64,000 nucleotides of DNA from BOG-908 sp963848205 (GTDB taxonomy: Bacteria; Pseudomonadota; Alphaproteobacteria; Acetobacterales; Acetobacteraceae), in the NCBI GenBank assembly GCA_963848205.1, contig CAWKCV010000004.1, positions 124,001-188,000 on the forward strand. Reading direction: 5' to 3'. Shown here piece after piece: positions 8,233 through 17,646 of the stretch. Within the stretch, counting starts at the first letter, position 1. Every line of letters begins with the position of its first letter. Under the pieces are notes generated by a model. It was not told where the DNA came from, did not search any database, and worked only from the letters and a program-made list of their open reading frames with translations. The translations under genes were made by a program, and so were the position numbers.

Positions 8233-8639
8233 CAGGCCGCCCTCTTCTCTTTGACCGGCTCTGGCACCGGCTCACGCTCGGCCACCACGATCTTCAAATG
8301 GCTGAACCATTTCTCGATACGCGCCGCACGGCCGCGACCGCGTGCATGGAAACGACGCATCACGATGGAGCGGCCGACTTCCGCACGAACGACGACCAGC
8401 TGATCGACATCGAGCTGATGATTGTTTTCGGCATTCGCAATCGCACTCTCCAGCGCCTTGCGAACAGCATGCGCGATACGGCGCTTGCTGAATGTCAGCG
8501 TGGCGACTGCCTTCGATGCCGGTTGATTGCGAATCAGACCCGCCACCAGATTCAGCTTGTCAGGGCTCACGCGCAGATTGCTCAGCACGCATTGCGCTTC
8601 GGTATCCGCGACAGGGCGCGGTGCCTTGGGCTTGCTCAT
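8232..8639 (-). CDS. rplV: 50S ribosomal protein L22
   Basis: Lines the peptide exit tunnel. It has 135 residues. The core runs from LSNLRVSPDKLNLVAGLIR to VGRSIVMRRFHARGRGRA, the latter being the beta-hairpin region reaching into the tunnel. It ends in a charged tail (VPEPVKEKRAA). It starts in an ATGA overlap with rpsS. Confidence 0.97.
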   Translation of the reverse strand: MSKPKAPRPVADTEAQCVLSNLRVSPDKLNLVAGLIRNQPASKAVATLTFSKRRIAHAVRKALESAIANAENNHQLDVDQLVVVRAEVGRSIVMRRFHARGRGRAARIEKWFSHLKIVVAEREPVPEPVKEKRAA

Positions 8640-8914
8640 CCGCGCTTCGCCTTCTTGTCGGCCGCATGACCGGTGAACGTGCGCGTCGGCGAGAACTCGC
8701 CGAACTTATGCCCGACCATATTCTCGTTGACCTGCACAGGCAGAAACTTGTGCCCGTTATAGACGCCGAACGTGAGGCCGACAAACTGCGGCAGGATCGT
8801 CGAACGGCGCGACCAGATCTTGATGATCTCGTTGCGGCCGGACGTGCGTGCCTTTTCGGCCTTGCCCAGCATATACCCGTCGACGAACGGGCCCTTCCAG
8901 ACGGAACGTGCCAT
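8636..8914 (-). CDS. rpsS: 30S ribosomal protein S19
   Basis: 30S head protein, 92 residues. It begins MARSVWKGPFVDGYML and contains NGHKFLPVQVNENMVGHKFGEF, diagnostic for S19. One base separates it from rplB, and it overlaps rplV by ATGA. Confidence 0.98.
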   Translation of the reverse strand: MARSVWKGPFVDGYMLGKAEKARTSGRNEIIKIWSRRSTILPQFVGLTFGVYNGHKFLPVQVNENMVGHKFGEFSPTRTFTGHAADKKAKRG

Positions 8915-8915
8915 C

Positions 8916-9746
8916 TTACTTGCCCTTGCTCGCGCGGCGGATAATCAACTTGTCCGTCCGCTTGTTCACACGCGTCTTCGCACCCTTGGTCGGCTTGCCC
9001 CACGGCGTTACCGGATGGCGGCCACCCGAGGTGCGACCCTCGCCACCACCATGCGGATGGTCGACCGGGTTCATCACAACGCCGCGGTTATGCGGCCGAC
9101 GACCCATCCAGCGCGCACGGCCTGCCTTGCCGAAGCTCTGGTTCATGTTGTCGGCGTTCGACACGGCGCCCACCGTCGCCATGCACTCGCCACGCACCAC
9201 ACGCAATTCACCAGACTGCAGCTTGATCTGCGCGTAACCGGCATCCTTGCCGACCAGCTGCGCATACGTGCCAGCCGCACGCGCCATCTTTCCGCCAGCG
9301 CCGTTTTTCAGCTCGACGTTGTGGATGATCGTGCCCACCGGCATCGCACCCAGCGGCATCGCGTTGCCAGGCTTGATGTCGACCTTCGCGCCGGCCACCA
9401 CGCTGTCACCGACCTTCAAGCGCTGCGGGGCAAGGATGTAGGCCAGCTCGCCATCCTGATACTTGATCAGCGCGATGAACGCCGTGCGGTTCGGGTCGTA
9501 TTCCAACCGCTCGACCACCGCCGCCATGTCGTATTTGCGGCGCTTGAAATCGACGATCCGGTAGCTCTGCTTGTGCCCACCGCCGCGGAAGAACGATGTC
9601 GTCCGGCCGTGATTGTTGCGGCCGCCAGACTTGCTCTTGCCCTCGGTCAGACCCTTGACAGGCTTGCCCTTCCAAAGCTCGGAACGGTCGATCAGAACCG
9701 TTCCGCGCAGGCTCGCCGTAACCGGCTTGAATTGCTTCAGTGCCAT
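8916..9746 (-). CDS. rplB: 50S ribosomal protein L2
   Basis: Needed for subunit association and near the peptidyl-transferase centre. It has 276 residues. The C-terminal signature NPVDHPHGGGEGR contains the conserved histidine (His229 in E. coli numbering), followed by HPVTPWGKPTKG. Length and content match the family. It lies 13 bases after rplW. Confidence 0.98.
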   Translation of the reverse strand: MALKQFKPVTASLRGTVLIDRSELWKGKPVKGLTEGKSKSGGRNNHGRTTSFFRGGGHKQSYRIVDFKRRKYDMAAVVERLEYDPNRTAFIALIKYQDGELAYILAPQRLKVGDSVVAGAKVDIKPGNAMPLGAMPVGTIIHNVELKNGAGGKMARAAGTYAQLVGKDAGYAQIKLQSGELRVVRGECMATVGAVSNADNMNQSFGKAGRARWMGRRPHNRGVVMNPVDHPHGGGEGRTSGGRHPVTPWGKPTKGAKTRVNKRTDKLIIRRASKGK

Positions 9747-9759
9747 TCTTTTCCGCTCC

Positions 9760-10095
9760 TCACGCCAGACCGGTCGTCAGGTCGATCGATTGACCTTCCG
9801 CCAGCTGCACGTAAGCCTTCTTCACATCCGACCGCACACCCGGCCGACCCTTGAACCGCTTCGTCTTGCCCTTCTGCACGAGCGTATTGACGCCCAATAC
9901 AGACACTCCGAACAGCGTCTCGATCGCCTTCTTGATCTGCGGCTTCGTCGCATCGATCGCCACGCGGAACACCATCTGGTTACGCTCGGACAGCAAGGTC
10001 GCCTTTTCGGTGATCACCGGCGAGCGGATGATCTCATACATGCGCTCGCGCGACATGTTCTCGGCGCGGCGGCGCACATTGGCGATCACAGTCAT
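9760..10095 (-). CDS. rplW: 50S ribosomal protein L23
   Basis: Exit-site protein that docks trigger factor and SRP. It has 111 residues. The conserved part begins MYEIIRSPVITEKATLL and includes KKAIETLFGVSVLGVNT. The ATG at 10095 overlaps the rplD stop by four bases and adds about 18 residues before the core. An internal ATG (SRERMYEII) could be used instead, but the overlap favours the longer form. Confidence 0.95.
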   Translation of the reverse strand: MTVIANVRRRAENMSRERMYEIIRSPVITEKATLLSERNQMVFRVAIDATKPQIKKAIETLFGVSVLGVNTLVQKGKTKRFKGRPGVRSDVKKAYVQLAEGQSIDLTTGLA

Positions 10096-10706
10096 GCCAG
10101 GCGCTCCCTCAAGCCTTCAATGGCGGCCGTGGTCAGCACCAGCAGATCGTGCCGCAGAATGTCATACACGTTGGCACCCGCCGTCGGGAGCACATCAACC
10201 TTATGGATGTTGGCACTTGCCCGCAGAAATCCCTCGTCGACCGCACGATCGATGATCAGCGTGTTGGTCCAACCCAGAACCTTCAGCCGGGCAGCCAGGT
10301 CCTTGGTCTTCGGCGCGGAGATCGCAGTGTCGATCACCACCAGCTTGCCCTCAGCCTGCTTCTGCGACAGCGCGCTGATCAAACCGAGACGGCGAACCTT
10401 CTTCTGAAGATCGTAGCCATGATCACGCACAACCGGGCCATGCACCTGGCCGCCGGTACGGAACTGCGGCGAGCGCAAGCTACCCTGACGCGCGTTGCCG
10501 GTGCCCTTCTGCTTGTAAGGCTTCTTCGTCGTGCCGGACACTTCGCTCATGCCCTTCACCTTGTGGTTGCCCGAGCGGCGCTTGGCCAACTGCCAGTGCA
10601 CCACACGCGCCATGATATCGAGCCTTGGCACGGCTGCGAAAATATCGTCCGGCAGTTCGGCTTCACCGGCGCTGCCGTTGTCGAGCGTGCTTACCGCGAT
10701 CTTCAT
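10092..10706 (-). CDS. rplD: 50S ribosomal protein L4
   Basis: Exit-tunnel protein; in enterobacteria it also represses the S10 operon, but no equivalent leader is evident here. It has 204 residues with the L4 loop KPYKQKGTGNARQGSLRSPQFRTGG. It overlaps both rplC and rplW by four bases. Confidence 0.98.
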   Translation of the reverse strand: MKIAVSTLDNGSAGEAELPDDIFAAVPRLDIMARVVHWQLAKRRSGNHKVKGMSEVSGTTKKPYKQKGTGNARQGSLRSPQFRTGGQVHGPVVRDHGYDLQKKVRRLGLISALSQKQAEGKLVVIDTAISAPKTKDLAARLKVLGWTNTLIIDRAVDEGFLRASANIHKVDVLPTAGANVYDILRHDLLVLTTAAIEGLRERLA

Positions 10707-11392
10707 GCCACCGCTCCCTGAGCGGCCAACGCGGCCGGATAAGGCGCATCGGCATGACGCGCGCGCTTGACCGCATCACGCACCAGCACGTAGTCGCCCT
10801 TTGCACCCGGAACGGCGCCATGCACCATGATCAGGCCGCGCTCTGCGTCCACGCGCGCCACCTTGAGGTTCTGCGTCGTGATGCGATCCTGCCCGAGATG
10901 GCCAGCCATTTTCTTGTTCTTGAACGTCTTGCCAGGATCCTGGCGGTTACCCGTTGAGCCATGCGAACGATGGCTGACAGACACACCGTGCGACGCTTCG
11001 AGACCGCGGAAATTCCAGCGCTTCATCGCACCAGCGAAACCCTTGCCCTTCGTCGTGCCCGTCACGTCCACGATCTGGCCGGCGACGAAGTGCGCGGCGG
11101 TCACGATCGCACCGGGCTCGAGCACCGCATCGGCCGCACAGCGGAACTCCACCAGCTTGCGGCGCGGCTCGACCTTCACCCGTGCGTAATGGCCACGATT
11201 GGCCTTCGACACGTTCTTCACCTTGGCCATCGACGTGCCAAGCTGCACGGCCGTGTAGCCGTCGCGCTCCTGCGTGCGCACATCGACAACCTGCACCGCA
11301 TCGAGATGCAAAACAGTCACAGGAGTATGGCTCCCGTCTTCCTTGAACAGCCGGGTCATTCCCAGCTTGCGTGCAATCAAACCCGTGCGCAT
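10703..11392 (-). CDS. rplC: 50S ribosomal protein L3
   Basis: Early assembly protein contacting the peptidyl-transferase region. It has 229 residues beginning MRTGLIARKLGMTRLF. The central GKGFAGAMKRWNFRG and HGSTGNRQDPGKTFKNKKMAGH segments are diagnostic. The C-terminus carries an alanine-rich extension. It lies 33 bases after rpsJ. Confidence 0.98.
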   Translation of the reverse strand: MRTGLIARKLGMTRLFKEDGSHTPVTVLHLDAVQVVDVRTQERDGYTAVQLGTSMAKVKNVSKANRGHYARVKVEPRRKLVEFRCAADAVLEPGAIVTAAHFVAGQIVDVTGTTKGKGFAGAMKRWNFRGLEASHGVSVSHRSHGSTGNRQDPGKTFKNKKMAGHLGQDRITTQNLKVARVDAERGLIMVHGAVPGAKGDYVLVRDAVKRARHADAPYPAALAAQGAVA

Positions 11393-11425
11393 TTCTGCCT
11401 CTTCTCGACTCCGCCTGGCGGACCC

Positions 11426-11734
11426 TTAAATCTTGATCTCGACATCCACGCCGGCGGCGAGGTCCAGCTTCATCAGCGCATCCACCGTCTGCGGCGTGGG
11501 CTCCACGATATCGAGAAGCCGGCGATGCGTGCGGATTTCGAACTGCTCACGGCTTTTCTTATCGACGTGCGGCGAACGGTTCACTGTGAAACGCTCGATA
11601 TGCGTCGGCAACGGAATGGGACCACGCACCCGTGCACCCGTACGCTTCGCCGTGTTCACGATCTCCTTCGTGCTGTTATCCAGCACGCGGTGATCGTACG
11701 CCTTGAGGCGGATGCGGATGTTCTGGTTGTCCAT
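11426..11734 (-). CDS. rpsJ: 30S ribosomal protein S10
   Basis: Small-subunit protein that also takes part in transcription antitermination as NusE. It has 102 residues beginning MDNQNIRIRLKAYDHRVLD, with the signature VRGPIPLPTHIERFTVNRSPHVDKKSREQFE. It heads the S10 block and is separated from tuf by 123 bases that include a palindromic element. A small palindrome (TTCTAA-ac-TTAGAA) lies just upstream of its start. Confidence 0.98.
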   Translation of the reverse strand: MDNQNIRIRLKAYDHRVLDNSTKEIVNTAKRTGARVRGPIPLPTHIERFTVNRSPHVDKKSREQFEIRTHRRLLDIVEPTPQTVDALMKLDLAAGVDVEIKI

Positions 11735-11761
11735 CGTACTCTTCTAAACTTAGAAAAAACC

Positions 11762-11801
11762 AAGGCCTTCTTTTCTGAAGAAAAGAAGCAAAAGACTTTT
11801 G
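11762..11801 (+). repeat. Palindromic element copy (A flavour), hairpin facing rpsJ start
   Basis: Arms CTTCTTTTCT and AGAAAAGAAG with a GA turn, then GCAAAAGACTTTTGC. A short inverted piece (GCAAAAGTCGTTCT, 11840-11853) closes the gap on the tuf side. Confidence 0.9.
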
Positions 11802-11857
11802 CGCCGCCGTCGCGTGCTCCTGGCCGGGCACCCGACAGGGAGCAAAAGTCGTTCTAC

Positions 11858-13045
<1,188 letters not shown>

Positions 13046-13086
13046 CGTCGTCTCTCCGGTGCCCGGCTGGGCCTATTGGACTAAAG

Positions 13087-13563
13087 TTACCAGCGGTAGT
13101 GGCTGAAAGCCTTGTTGGCTTCGGCCATCCGATGGGTGTCTTCGCGCTTCTTGACCGCTGACCCGCGGTTATTAACCGCATCGAACAATTCGTTCGAGAG
13201 GCGGTCTTCCATCGTGTGCTCGCCACGCTTGCGCGCAGCGTCGATCAACCAGCGGATCGCGAGTGCCTGACGGCGCTCGGTGCGCACCTCGACCGGCACC
13301 TGATACGTCGCACCACCCACGCGGCGTGAGCGTACTTCGACGGCCGGCTTCACGTTGTCCAGCGCTTCATGGAACATGCGCACCGGATCGGCGGCAGCAC
13401 CGCCGCGCTTCTTCATCACGTCCAGCGCGCCATAGACGATCGTCTCGGCGGCAGACTTCTTCCCATCATACATCAGCGCATTCATGAAACGCGTGATCAC
13501 CACGTCCCCGAATTTCGGGTCCGGCAATATCTCGCGTTTGACGGCGCGGCGGCGGCGGCTCAT
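13087..13563 (-). CDS. rpsG: 30S ribosomal protein S7
   Basis: Assembly initiator of the 30S head. It has 158 residues. The N-terminus is MSRRRRAVKREILPDPKFGDVVITRF, and VPVEVRTERRQALAIRWLIDAARKR is the conserved centre. It lies 12 bases after rpsL. Confidence 0.98.
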   Translation of the reverse strand: MSRRRRAVKREILPDPKFGDVVITRFMNALMYDGKKSAAETIVYGALDVMKKRGGAAADPVRMFHEALDNVKPAVEVRSRRVGGATYQVPVEVRTERRQALAIRWLIDAARKRGEHTMEDRLSNELFDAVNNRGSAVKKREDTHRMAEANKAFSHYRW

Positions 13564-13575
13564 CGCGTTCTCTCC

Positions 13576-13947
13576 TTACTTCGGACGCTTGGCGCCGTAG
13601 AGCGACCGGCGCTTGCGGCGCTTCGGCAAGCCCTGCGTATCGAGCACGCCGCGCAGGATATGATAGCGCACGCCTGGCAAGTCCTTCACGCGGCCGCCGC
13701 GGATGAGCACCACGCTGTGCTCCTGCAGATTGTGGCCTTCGCCCGGAATGTAGCTCACCACTTCGAACCCGTTCGTCAGGCGCACCTTGGCAACCTTACG
13801 CAGCGCGGAGTTCGGCTTCTTCGGCGTCGTCGTATAGACGCGCGTGCACACGCCGCGCTTTTGCGGGCAGCCTTCGAGTGCAGGCACCTTGTTCCGCTTC
13901 GCGGCCGGCTGGCGGCCCTGAGCAATCAACTGGTTAATCGTCGGCAT
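13576..13947 (-). CDS. rpsL: 30S ribosomal protein S12
   Basis: Decoding-centre protein. It has 123 residues beginning MPTINQLIAQGRQP and contains TPKKPNSALRKVAKVRLTNGFE, the region where streptomycin-resistance substitutions arise (the Lys of TPKKPNS and the later Lys of the GGRVKDLPGVRY stretch are both wild type here). It is the first gene of the minus-strand cluster, about 220 bases downstream of a good sigma70-type promoter. Confidence 0.98.
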   Translation of the reverse strand: MPTINQLIAQGRQPAAKRNKVPALEGCPQKRGVCTRVYTTTPKKPNSALRKVAKVRLTNGFEVVSYIPGEGHNLQEHSVVLIRGGRVKDLPGVRYHILRGVLDTQGLPKRRKRRSLYGAKRPK

Positions 13948-14276
13948 ACGCCCTCGTTCCGCTACTGGCCTGTCTCGCTGGCGCGCTCAGGTGATAGGTC
14001 GCCGATTGCAAACGGATAACCCGCACGACGTGGGACATCCCACCCGCACGGGTCCAGATCGAATGCCCACGGCCTAGGCTGTCCCTGCGAAGAAGGACGG
14101 CGGCGCCGCACGCTCTGGTGCCAGCTTTCGGCGGCCAGCCCACCAGGGCGGCCGAGAGGCGGGTGATTATAGGCGGGTGCTGGGCAAGTCAAGCGGTGAG
14201 GAGGTCCGGCGACGATGGCCGCCGCCAATCCGCGTTTCCGCTTGCGTATCCTAACCAACCGAACTATTTATTGAAC
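13948..14276. other. Divergent control region between rpsL and the tetR-like gene
   Basis: 329 bases with no gene. It holds the likely minus-strand promoter of the ribosomal cluster (14166-14192), leaving about 215 bases of untranslated leader before rpsL, and the operator-like palindrome at the start of the divergent regulator gene. I see no convincing riboswitch or other RNA family in the leader. Confidence 0.6.
14166..14192 (-). promoter_or_regulatory. Probable promoter of the str/S10/spc cluster
   Basis: Read on the minus strand: TTGACT, a 15-base spacer, then TATAAT. The hexamers are near consensus although the spacer is short (16 bases if the -35 is read as CTTGAC). It is the only strong match upstream of rpsL. 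Confidence 0.6.
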
Positions 14277-14286
14277 ATGCGTTCAA
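14271..14286. promoter_or_regulatory. Operator-like inverted repeat over the regulator start codon
   Basis: TTGAAC-atgc-GTTCAA: perfect 6-base arms with a 4-base centre. The ATG of the TetR-family gene lies in the centre. Position and symmetry suggest autorepression by that regulator; this is inference. Confidence 0.5.
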
Positions 14287-14957
14287 CAATCTTACCAAGC
14301 AGTCAGCGGGCCAGAAGCTTCATCGAGGCGTCCCGCCGCGCGCAGATCACTGATTGCGCCGTCGAAGCCATCGCCGATCTGGGGTTTGCGAAAGCTTCCC
14401 TGGCCCAGATCGCCAGGCGCGCCGGCATCAGCACGGGCGTGATCCTCTACCATTTCGCCAGCAAGGAAGACCTGATCCGCGAAGTCGTGGCGCACGTATT
14501 CGCCGCGGGCGAAGCGTTCATCACCCCGCGAATCGACCAGTCCAGCGCCCGGGCGGCACTGGCCACCTTCATCGAGGCGGGCGTCGCCTTCATCGCGGCC
14601 AATCCGAAGAACGTGCTGGCGGTGATGAACATCAGCCGCGGCGGCCACGGCGAGGGCGACCTGGCCTGGCTCGACCCGGCGATACGCCAGCCACGCCAGG
14701 CCGGGCTGCAGGCGATTCTGGGCGCGGGCCAGGCGAACGGCGAGTTCCGCCCGTTCAGCATGCGCGTGATGGTCGCTTCCATCATCGAAGCGCTCGACGC
14801 GATCCCGCCCGAACTCGCCGCCGACCCCGCGCTCGACCTCGGCGCCTACGCACGCGAACTGTCCGAGCTGTTCGACCGCGCGACCGCCGCCGCCATGTGC
14901 CCACCACCCCGGTCACCCACACCCCGGTCACCCACCCAAGGAGCAAGCGGATCATGA
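14277..14957 (+). CDS. TetR/AcrR-family transcriptional regulator
   Basis: DNA-binding one-component regulator of 226 residues. The N-terminal helix-turn-helix is clear: ITDCAVEAIADLGFAKASLAQIARRAGISTG, followed by VILYHFASKEDLIREVV. The C-terminal half (about residues 80-200) is the ligand-binding, dimerising domain, resembling the BetI-like C-terminal class. The tail is rich in Pro/Ser/Thr with an imperfect duplication (RSPTPRSPT). The start was chosen at ATG 14277 because family members begin shortly before this helix; the frame is open upstream. Its stop overlaps the next gene by ATGA, so the two form one operon and the membrane protein downstream is the likely target. Confidence 0.9.
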   Translation: MRSTILPSSQRARSFIEASRRAQITDCAVEAIADLGFAKASLAQIARRAGISTGVILYHFASKEDLIREVVAHVFAAGEAFITPRIDQSSARAALATFIEAGVAFIAANPKNVLAVMNISRGGHGEGDLAWLDPAIRQPRQAGLQAILGAGQANGEFRPFSMRVMVASIIEALDAIPPELAADPALDLGAYARELSELFDRATAAAMCPPPRSPTPRSPTQGASGS

Positions 14958-15562
14958 AGAGCCTCCTCCACGCGGGCCGCTTCCTGCTGCTGGACATGGC
15001 ATCCAGCCTGTTTTTCGTCGCCGTCTATCTGCTCACCCACAGCCTCGTCCTGGGTGTCGCACTCGGCATCGCGCTCGGCCTGGCGCAGATCGGCTGGGAG
15101 ATCGCCCGTCGCCGCCCGATCGACACCATGCAGTGGGTGAGCCTGGTGCTCGTCGTCAGTTCGGGCACCGCCACGCTGATCACCAACGATCCGCGCTTCA
15201 TGATGCTCAAGCTCAGCATCATCTACGCCGCGATCGGCACCGTCATGCTCAAGCGCGGCTGGATGGACCGCTATCTGCCGCCGATCGCCCTGGAGGTGGT
15301 GCCCGACATCGCCGTTTTCTTCAGCTATGTCTGGTCCGCGCTGATGTTCTTCTCCGCAATCCTGAACGCCGCGGTCGCGATGACTTACAGCTTTGCAAGC
15401 TGGGCTGCTTTCATGTCGGTATGGGGCACGGCCAGCAAGCTCGCTTTGTTCCTCATCGGCTTTGCCACCATGCGGATCATCGGCGCCCGCCGCCGCCGCG
15501 CCCGGCTCGCCGGCGCGACGCCGACAGCACCGGACTTCGCCGGCAATCCGGGCGCGCTCTGA
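14954..15562 (+). CDS. YciB/IspZ-like septation membrane protein
   Basis: Integral inner-membrane protein of 202 residues with about five hydrophobic segments. It resembles the YciB (intracellular septation protein A) family: LLLDMASSLFFVAVYLLT at the N-terminus, then MQWVSLVLVVSSGTATLITNDPRFMMLKLSIIYA. This is the family pattern of a QW motif followed by a D-x-x-F loop and a membrane helix. The C-terminus is basic and rich in Arg. It is translationally coupled to the TetR-family gene, which is unusual for a housekeeping septation protein and suggests a paralogue under ligand control. Family assignment is moderate. Confidence 0.7.
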   Translation: MKSLLHAGRFLLLDMASSLFFVAVYLLTHSLVLGVALGIALGLAQIGWEIARRRPIDTMQWVSLVLVVSSGTATLITNDPRFMMLKLSIIYAAIGTVMLKRGWMDRYLPPIALEVVPDIAVFFSYVWSALMFFSAILNAAVAMTYSFASWAAFMSVWGTASKLALFLIGFATMRIIGARRRRARLAGATPTAPDFAGNPGAL

Positions 15563-15589
15563 ACACGCCCGGCTACTGCCCCGGCCGCC

Positions 15590-16129
15590 TCAGCCGAGCA
15601 GCTTGTCCAGCACCCCGGAGGCGCCGCCCCACGCGGCCGGCCCCTCCAGCGTTCCGCGCAGCTTCCCATCCGCCCCGACGACCAGCGTCGTAGGAAATCC
15701 GACCACGCCCAGCGCCTGCACGGCGTCGTTGCTCCTATCCAGCAGAACCGTCGCATGCGTGATCCCGTGCGCCGCCAGGAACGGCTGCACCGAAGCCGCG
15801 CCGCCGCGATCGGCCGAGACTGCCAGCACCGCAAACCTGCCCTGCGCCGCCAGCCGGTCCAGCTCCGGCAGTTCGGCCACGCAAGGCACGCACCAGGTCG
15901 CCCAGAAATTGAGCACCACCGGCCGCCCGGCATAATCCGCCAGCGTCTTTGCCCCGCCGTCCAGCGTCGCAAACCGCACCGCCGGCAGCGTTTTGGGCGG
16001 GGCGGAGACCACGATGTCGCTCAATGGCCGCATCGGCACGTCGCCGGCGCGCGCTCGTTTGCCCAGCAAGCCCGCCATCCATACGGTAGCACCGGCCGCG
16101 ACCATCCCGCGGCGTGTCAGCAAAGCCAA
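15590..16129 (-). CDS. TlpA/ResA-type thioredoxin, periplasmic
   Basis: Predicted periplasmic thiol-disulfide oxidoreductase of 179 residues. An N-terminal twin-arginine-like signal (LTRRGMVAAGATVWMAG) is followed by a thioredoxin fold with the active site WCVPC in NFWATWCVPCVAELPEL, and the cis-proline region GVVGFPTTLVV. Start: TTG at 16129 is preferred because GGAGG lies seven bases upstream; TTG at 16123 and ATG at 16105 are alternatives, the last removing the arginine pair. It is divergent from argH with three bases between starts. The 599-codon open frame extending to 17389 is an antisense shadow of argH. Confidence 0.88.
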   Translation of the reverse strand: MALLTRRGMVAAGATVWMAGLLGKRARAGDVPMRPLSDIVVSAPPKTLPAVRFATLDGGAKTLADYAGRPVVLNFWATWCVPCVAELPELDRLAAQGRFAVLAVSADRGGAASVQPFLAAHGITHATVLLDRSNDAVQALGVVGFPTTLVVGADGKLRGTLEGPAAWGGASGVLDKLLG

Positions 16130-16132
16130 ACC

Positions 16133-17530
16133 ATGTCCTCCGAACCCGATAACGCCAACACACAATGGGGCGGCCGTTTCACCCAGGCGCCCGCCGACAT
16201 CATGCAGGCCATCAACGCCTCCATCGGCTTCGACCACAAGCTCTGGCGCCAGGACATCGCCGGCTCCCGCGCCCACGCCGCCATGCTGGCCGCCACCGGC
16301 ATCATCTCGCACGCCGATCACCAGGCCATCGACGCCGGCCTGTCCGGCATTGCCGCCGACATAGAAGCCGGCACCTTCACCTGGGACGTAGCTCTCGAGG
16401 ACGTCCACATGAATATAGAGGCGCGCCTGGCCGAGCGTATCGGGGACCCCGGCCGCCGCCTGCACACCGCCCGCAGCCGCAACGACCAGGTCGCCACCGA
16501 CCTCCGCCTCTGGATCCGCGACGCTATCAACTCGCTCACCACCCAACTCACCGCCGCGATCCGAGCGCTGGCCACCCGCGCCGCCGAGCACGCCGCCACC
16601 CCCATGCCCGGCTTCACCCACCTGCAAACGGCGCAACCCGTCACCTTCGGCCACCACCTCCTCGCCTACGTCGAAATGCTCGCCCGCGACCGCGCCCGCC
16701 TCGCCGACTGCCGCACCCGCCTCAACCGCTGCCCGCTCGGCGCCGCGGCCCTGGCCGGCACCAGCTTTCCCATCGACCGCCACATGACCGCCCACGCGCT
16801 CGGCTTCGCTGCCCCCACCGACAACTCGCTGGACTCCGTCTCCGACCGCGACTTCGCGCTGGAATACCTCTCCGCCTGCGCCATCGCCGCCACCCACCTC
16901 AGCCGCTTCGCCGAGGAAATAATCCTCTGGTGCAGCCCGCCCTTCGGCTTCATCCGTCTGTCGGACGCATTCACCACCGGCAGTTCCATCATGCCGCAGA
17001 AGCGCAACCCGGACGCCGCCGAACTCACCCGCGCGAAGGCCGGCCGCATCACCGGCGCGCTCGTGTCGCTCCTCACCACCATGAAAGGCCTGCCGCTGGC
17101 CTACGCAAAGGACATGCAGGAGGACAAGGAACCGGTGTTCGACGCCACCGCCGCGCTCGCCTTGTCGCTCGCGGCGACCACCGGCATGGTGCTCGACATG
17201 CAACCCAACACAAACCGCATGGCACAAGCCGCCGGGAGCGCCTTCGCCACCGCCACCGACCTCGCCGACTGGCTCGTCCGCGAAACCCGCATGCCCTTCC
17301 GCCAGGCCCACCACGCCACGGGCCGCCTGGTCGCGCTGGCCGAACGCCGCGGTGTCGACTTGGCCGGTCTCTCGCTGGCCGAAATGCAAGGCGTGGAGCC
17401 GGCCATTACCGGCGACGTGTTCAGCGTGCTCACGGTCGAAGCCTCGATCGCGTCGCGGACGAGCTACGGGGGGACGGCGCCCGCCAACGTCTCAAAGCAG
17501 GCTGCGCGTTGGTTGGGAGAAGGCAAGTGA
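16133..17530 (+). CDS. argH: Argininosuccinate lyase
   Basis: Last step of arginine synthesis: splits argininosuccinate into arginine and fumarate. It has 465 residues. The fumarase/aspartase-superfamily signature GSSIMPQKRNPD is present with the catalytic-loop serine. N-terminal WGGRFTQAPADIMQAINASI and HTARSRNDQVATDLRLW are family motifs. ATG at 16133 was chosen because the protein then begins MSSEPDNANTQWGGRF; the open frame upstream is antisense to the thioredoxin gene. No clear Shine-Dalgarno precedes it. A palindromic element starts at the stop codon. Confidence 0.97.
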   Translation: MSSEPDNANTQWGGRFTQAPADIMQAINASIGFDHKLWRQDIAGSRAHAAMLAATGIISHADHQAIDAGLSGIAADIEAGTFTWDVALEDVHMNIEARLAERIGDPGRRLHTARSRNDQVATDLRLWIRDAINSLTTQLTAAIRALATRAAEHAATPMPGFTHLQTAQPVTFGHHLLAYVEMLARDRARLADCRTRLNRCPLGAAALAGTSFPIDRHMTAHALGFAAPTDNSLDSVSDRDFALEYLSACAIAATHLSRFAEEIILWCSPPFGFIRLSDAFTTGSSIMPQKRNPDAAELTRAKAGRITGALVSLLTTMKGLPLAYAKDMQEDKEPVFDATAALALSLAATTGMVLDMQPNTNRMAQAAGSAFATATDLADWLVRETRMPFRQAHHATGRLVALAERRGVDLAGLSLAEMQGVEPAITGDVFSVLTVEASIASRTSYGGTAPANVSKQAARWLGEGK

Positions 17531-17570
17531 AGGCCTTCTTTTCTGAAGAAAAGAAGCAAAAGACTTTTGA
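17528..17570 (+). repeat. Palindromic element copy (A flavour), hairpin facing argH
   Basis: Begins at the argH stop codon: AAGGC, then arms CTTCTTTTCT and AGAAAAGAAG, then GCAAAAGACTTTTG. It is followed by the accessory module GCTGTCGCGATGCTC at 17575-17589. Forms an inverted pair with 17677-17715. Confidence 0.92.
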
Positions 17571-17646
17571 GAATGCTGTCGCGATGCTCACTGCCCACCA
17601 CCGTCACTGCGAGCCCTTGCGAAGCACCCCAGGAGTTCCGCCAAGC

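Noticed and set aside
15590..17389. 599-codon minus-strand open frame spanning argH
   Set aside because: Only its 3' 179 codons are a real gene (the TlpA-type thioredoxin). The rest is an antisense shadow of argH in high-GC DNA, with Gly/Glu/Ala-rich low-complexity sequence.
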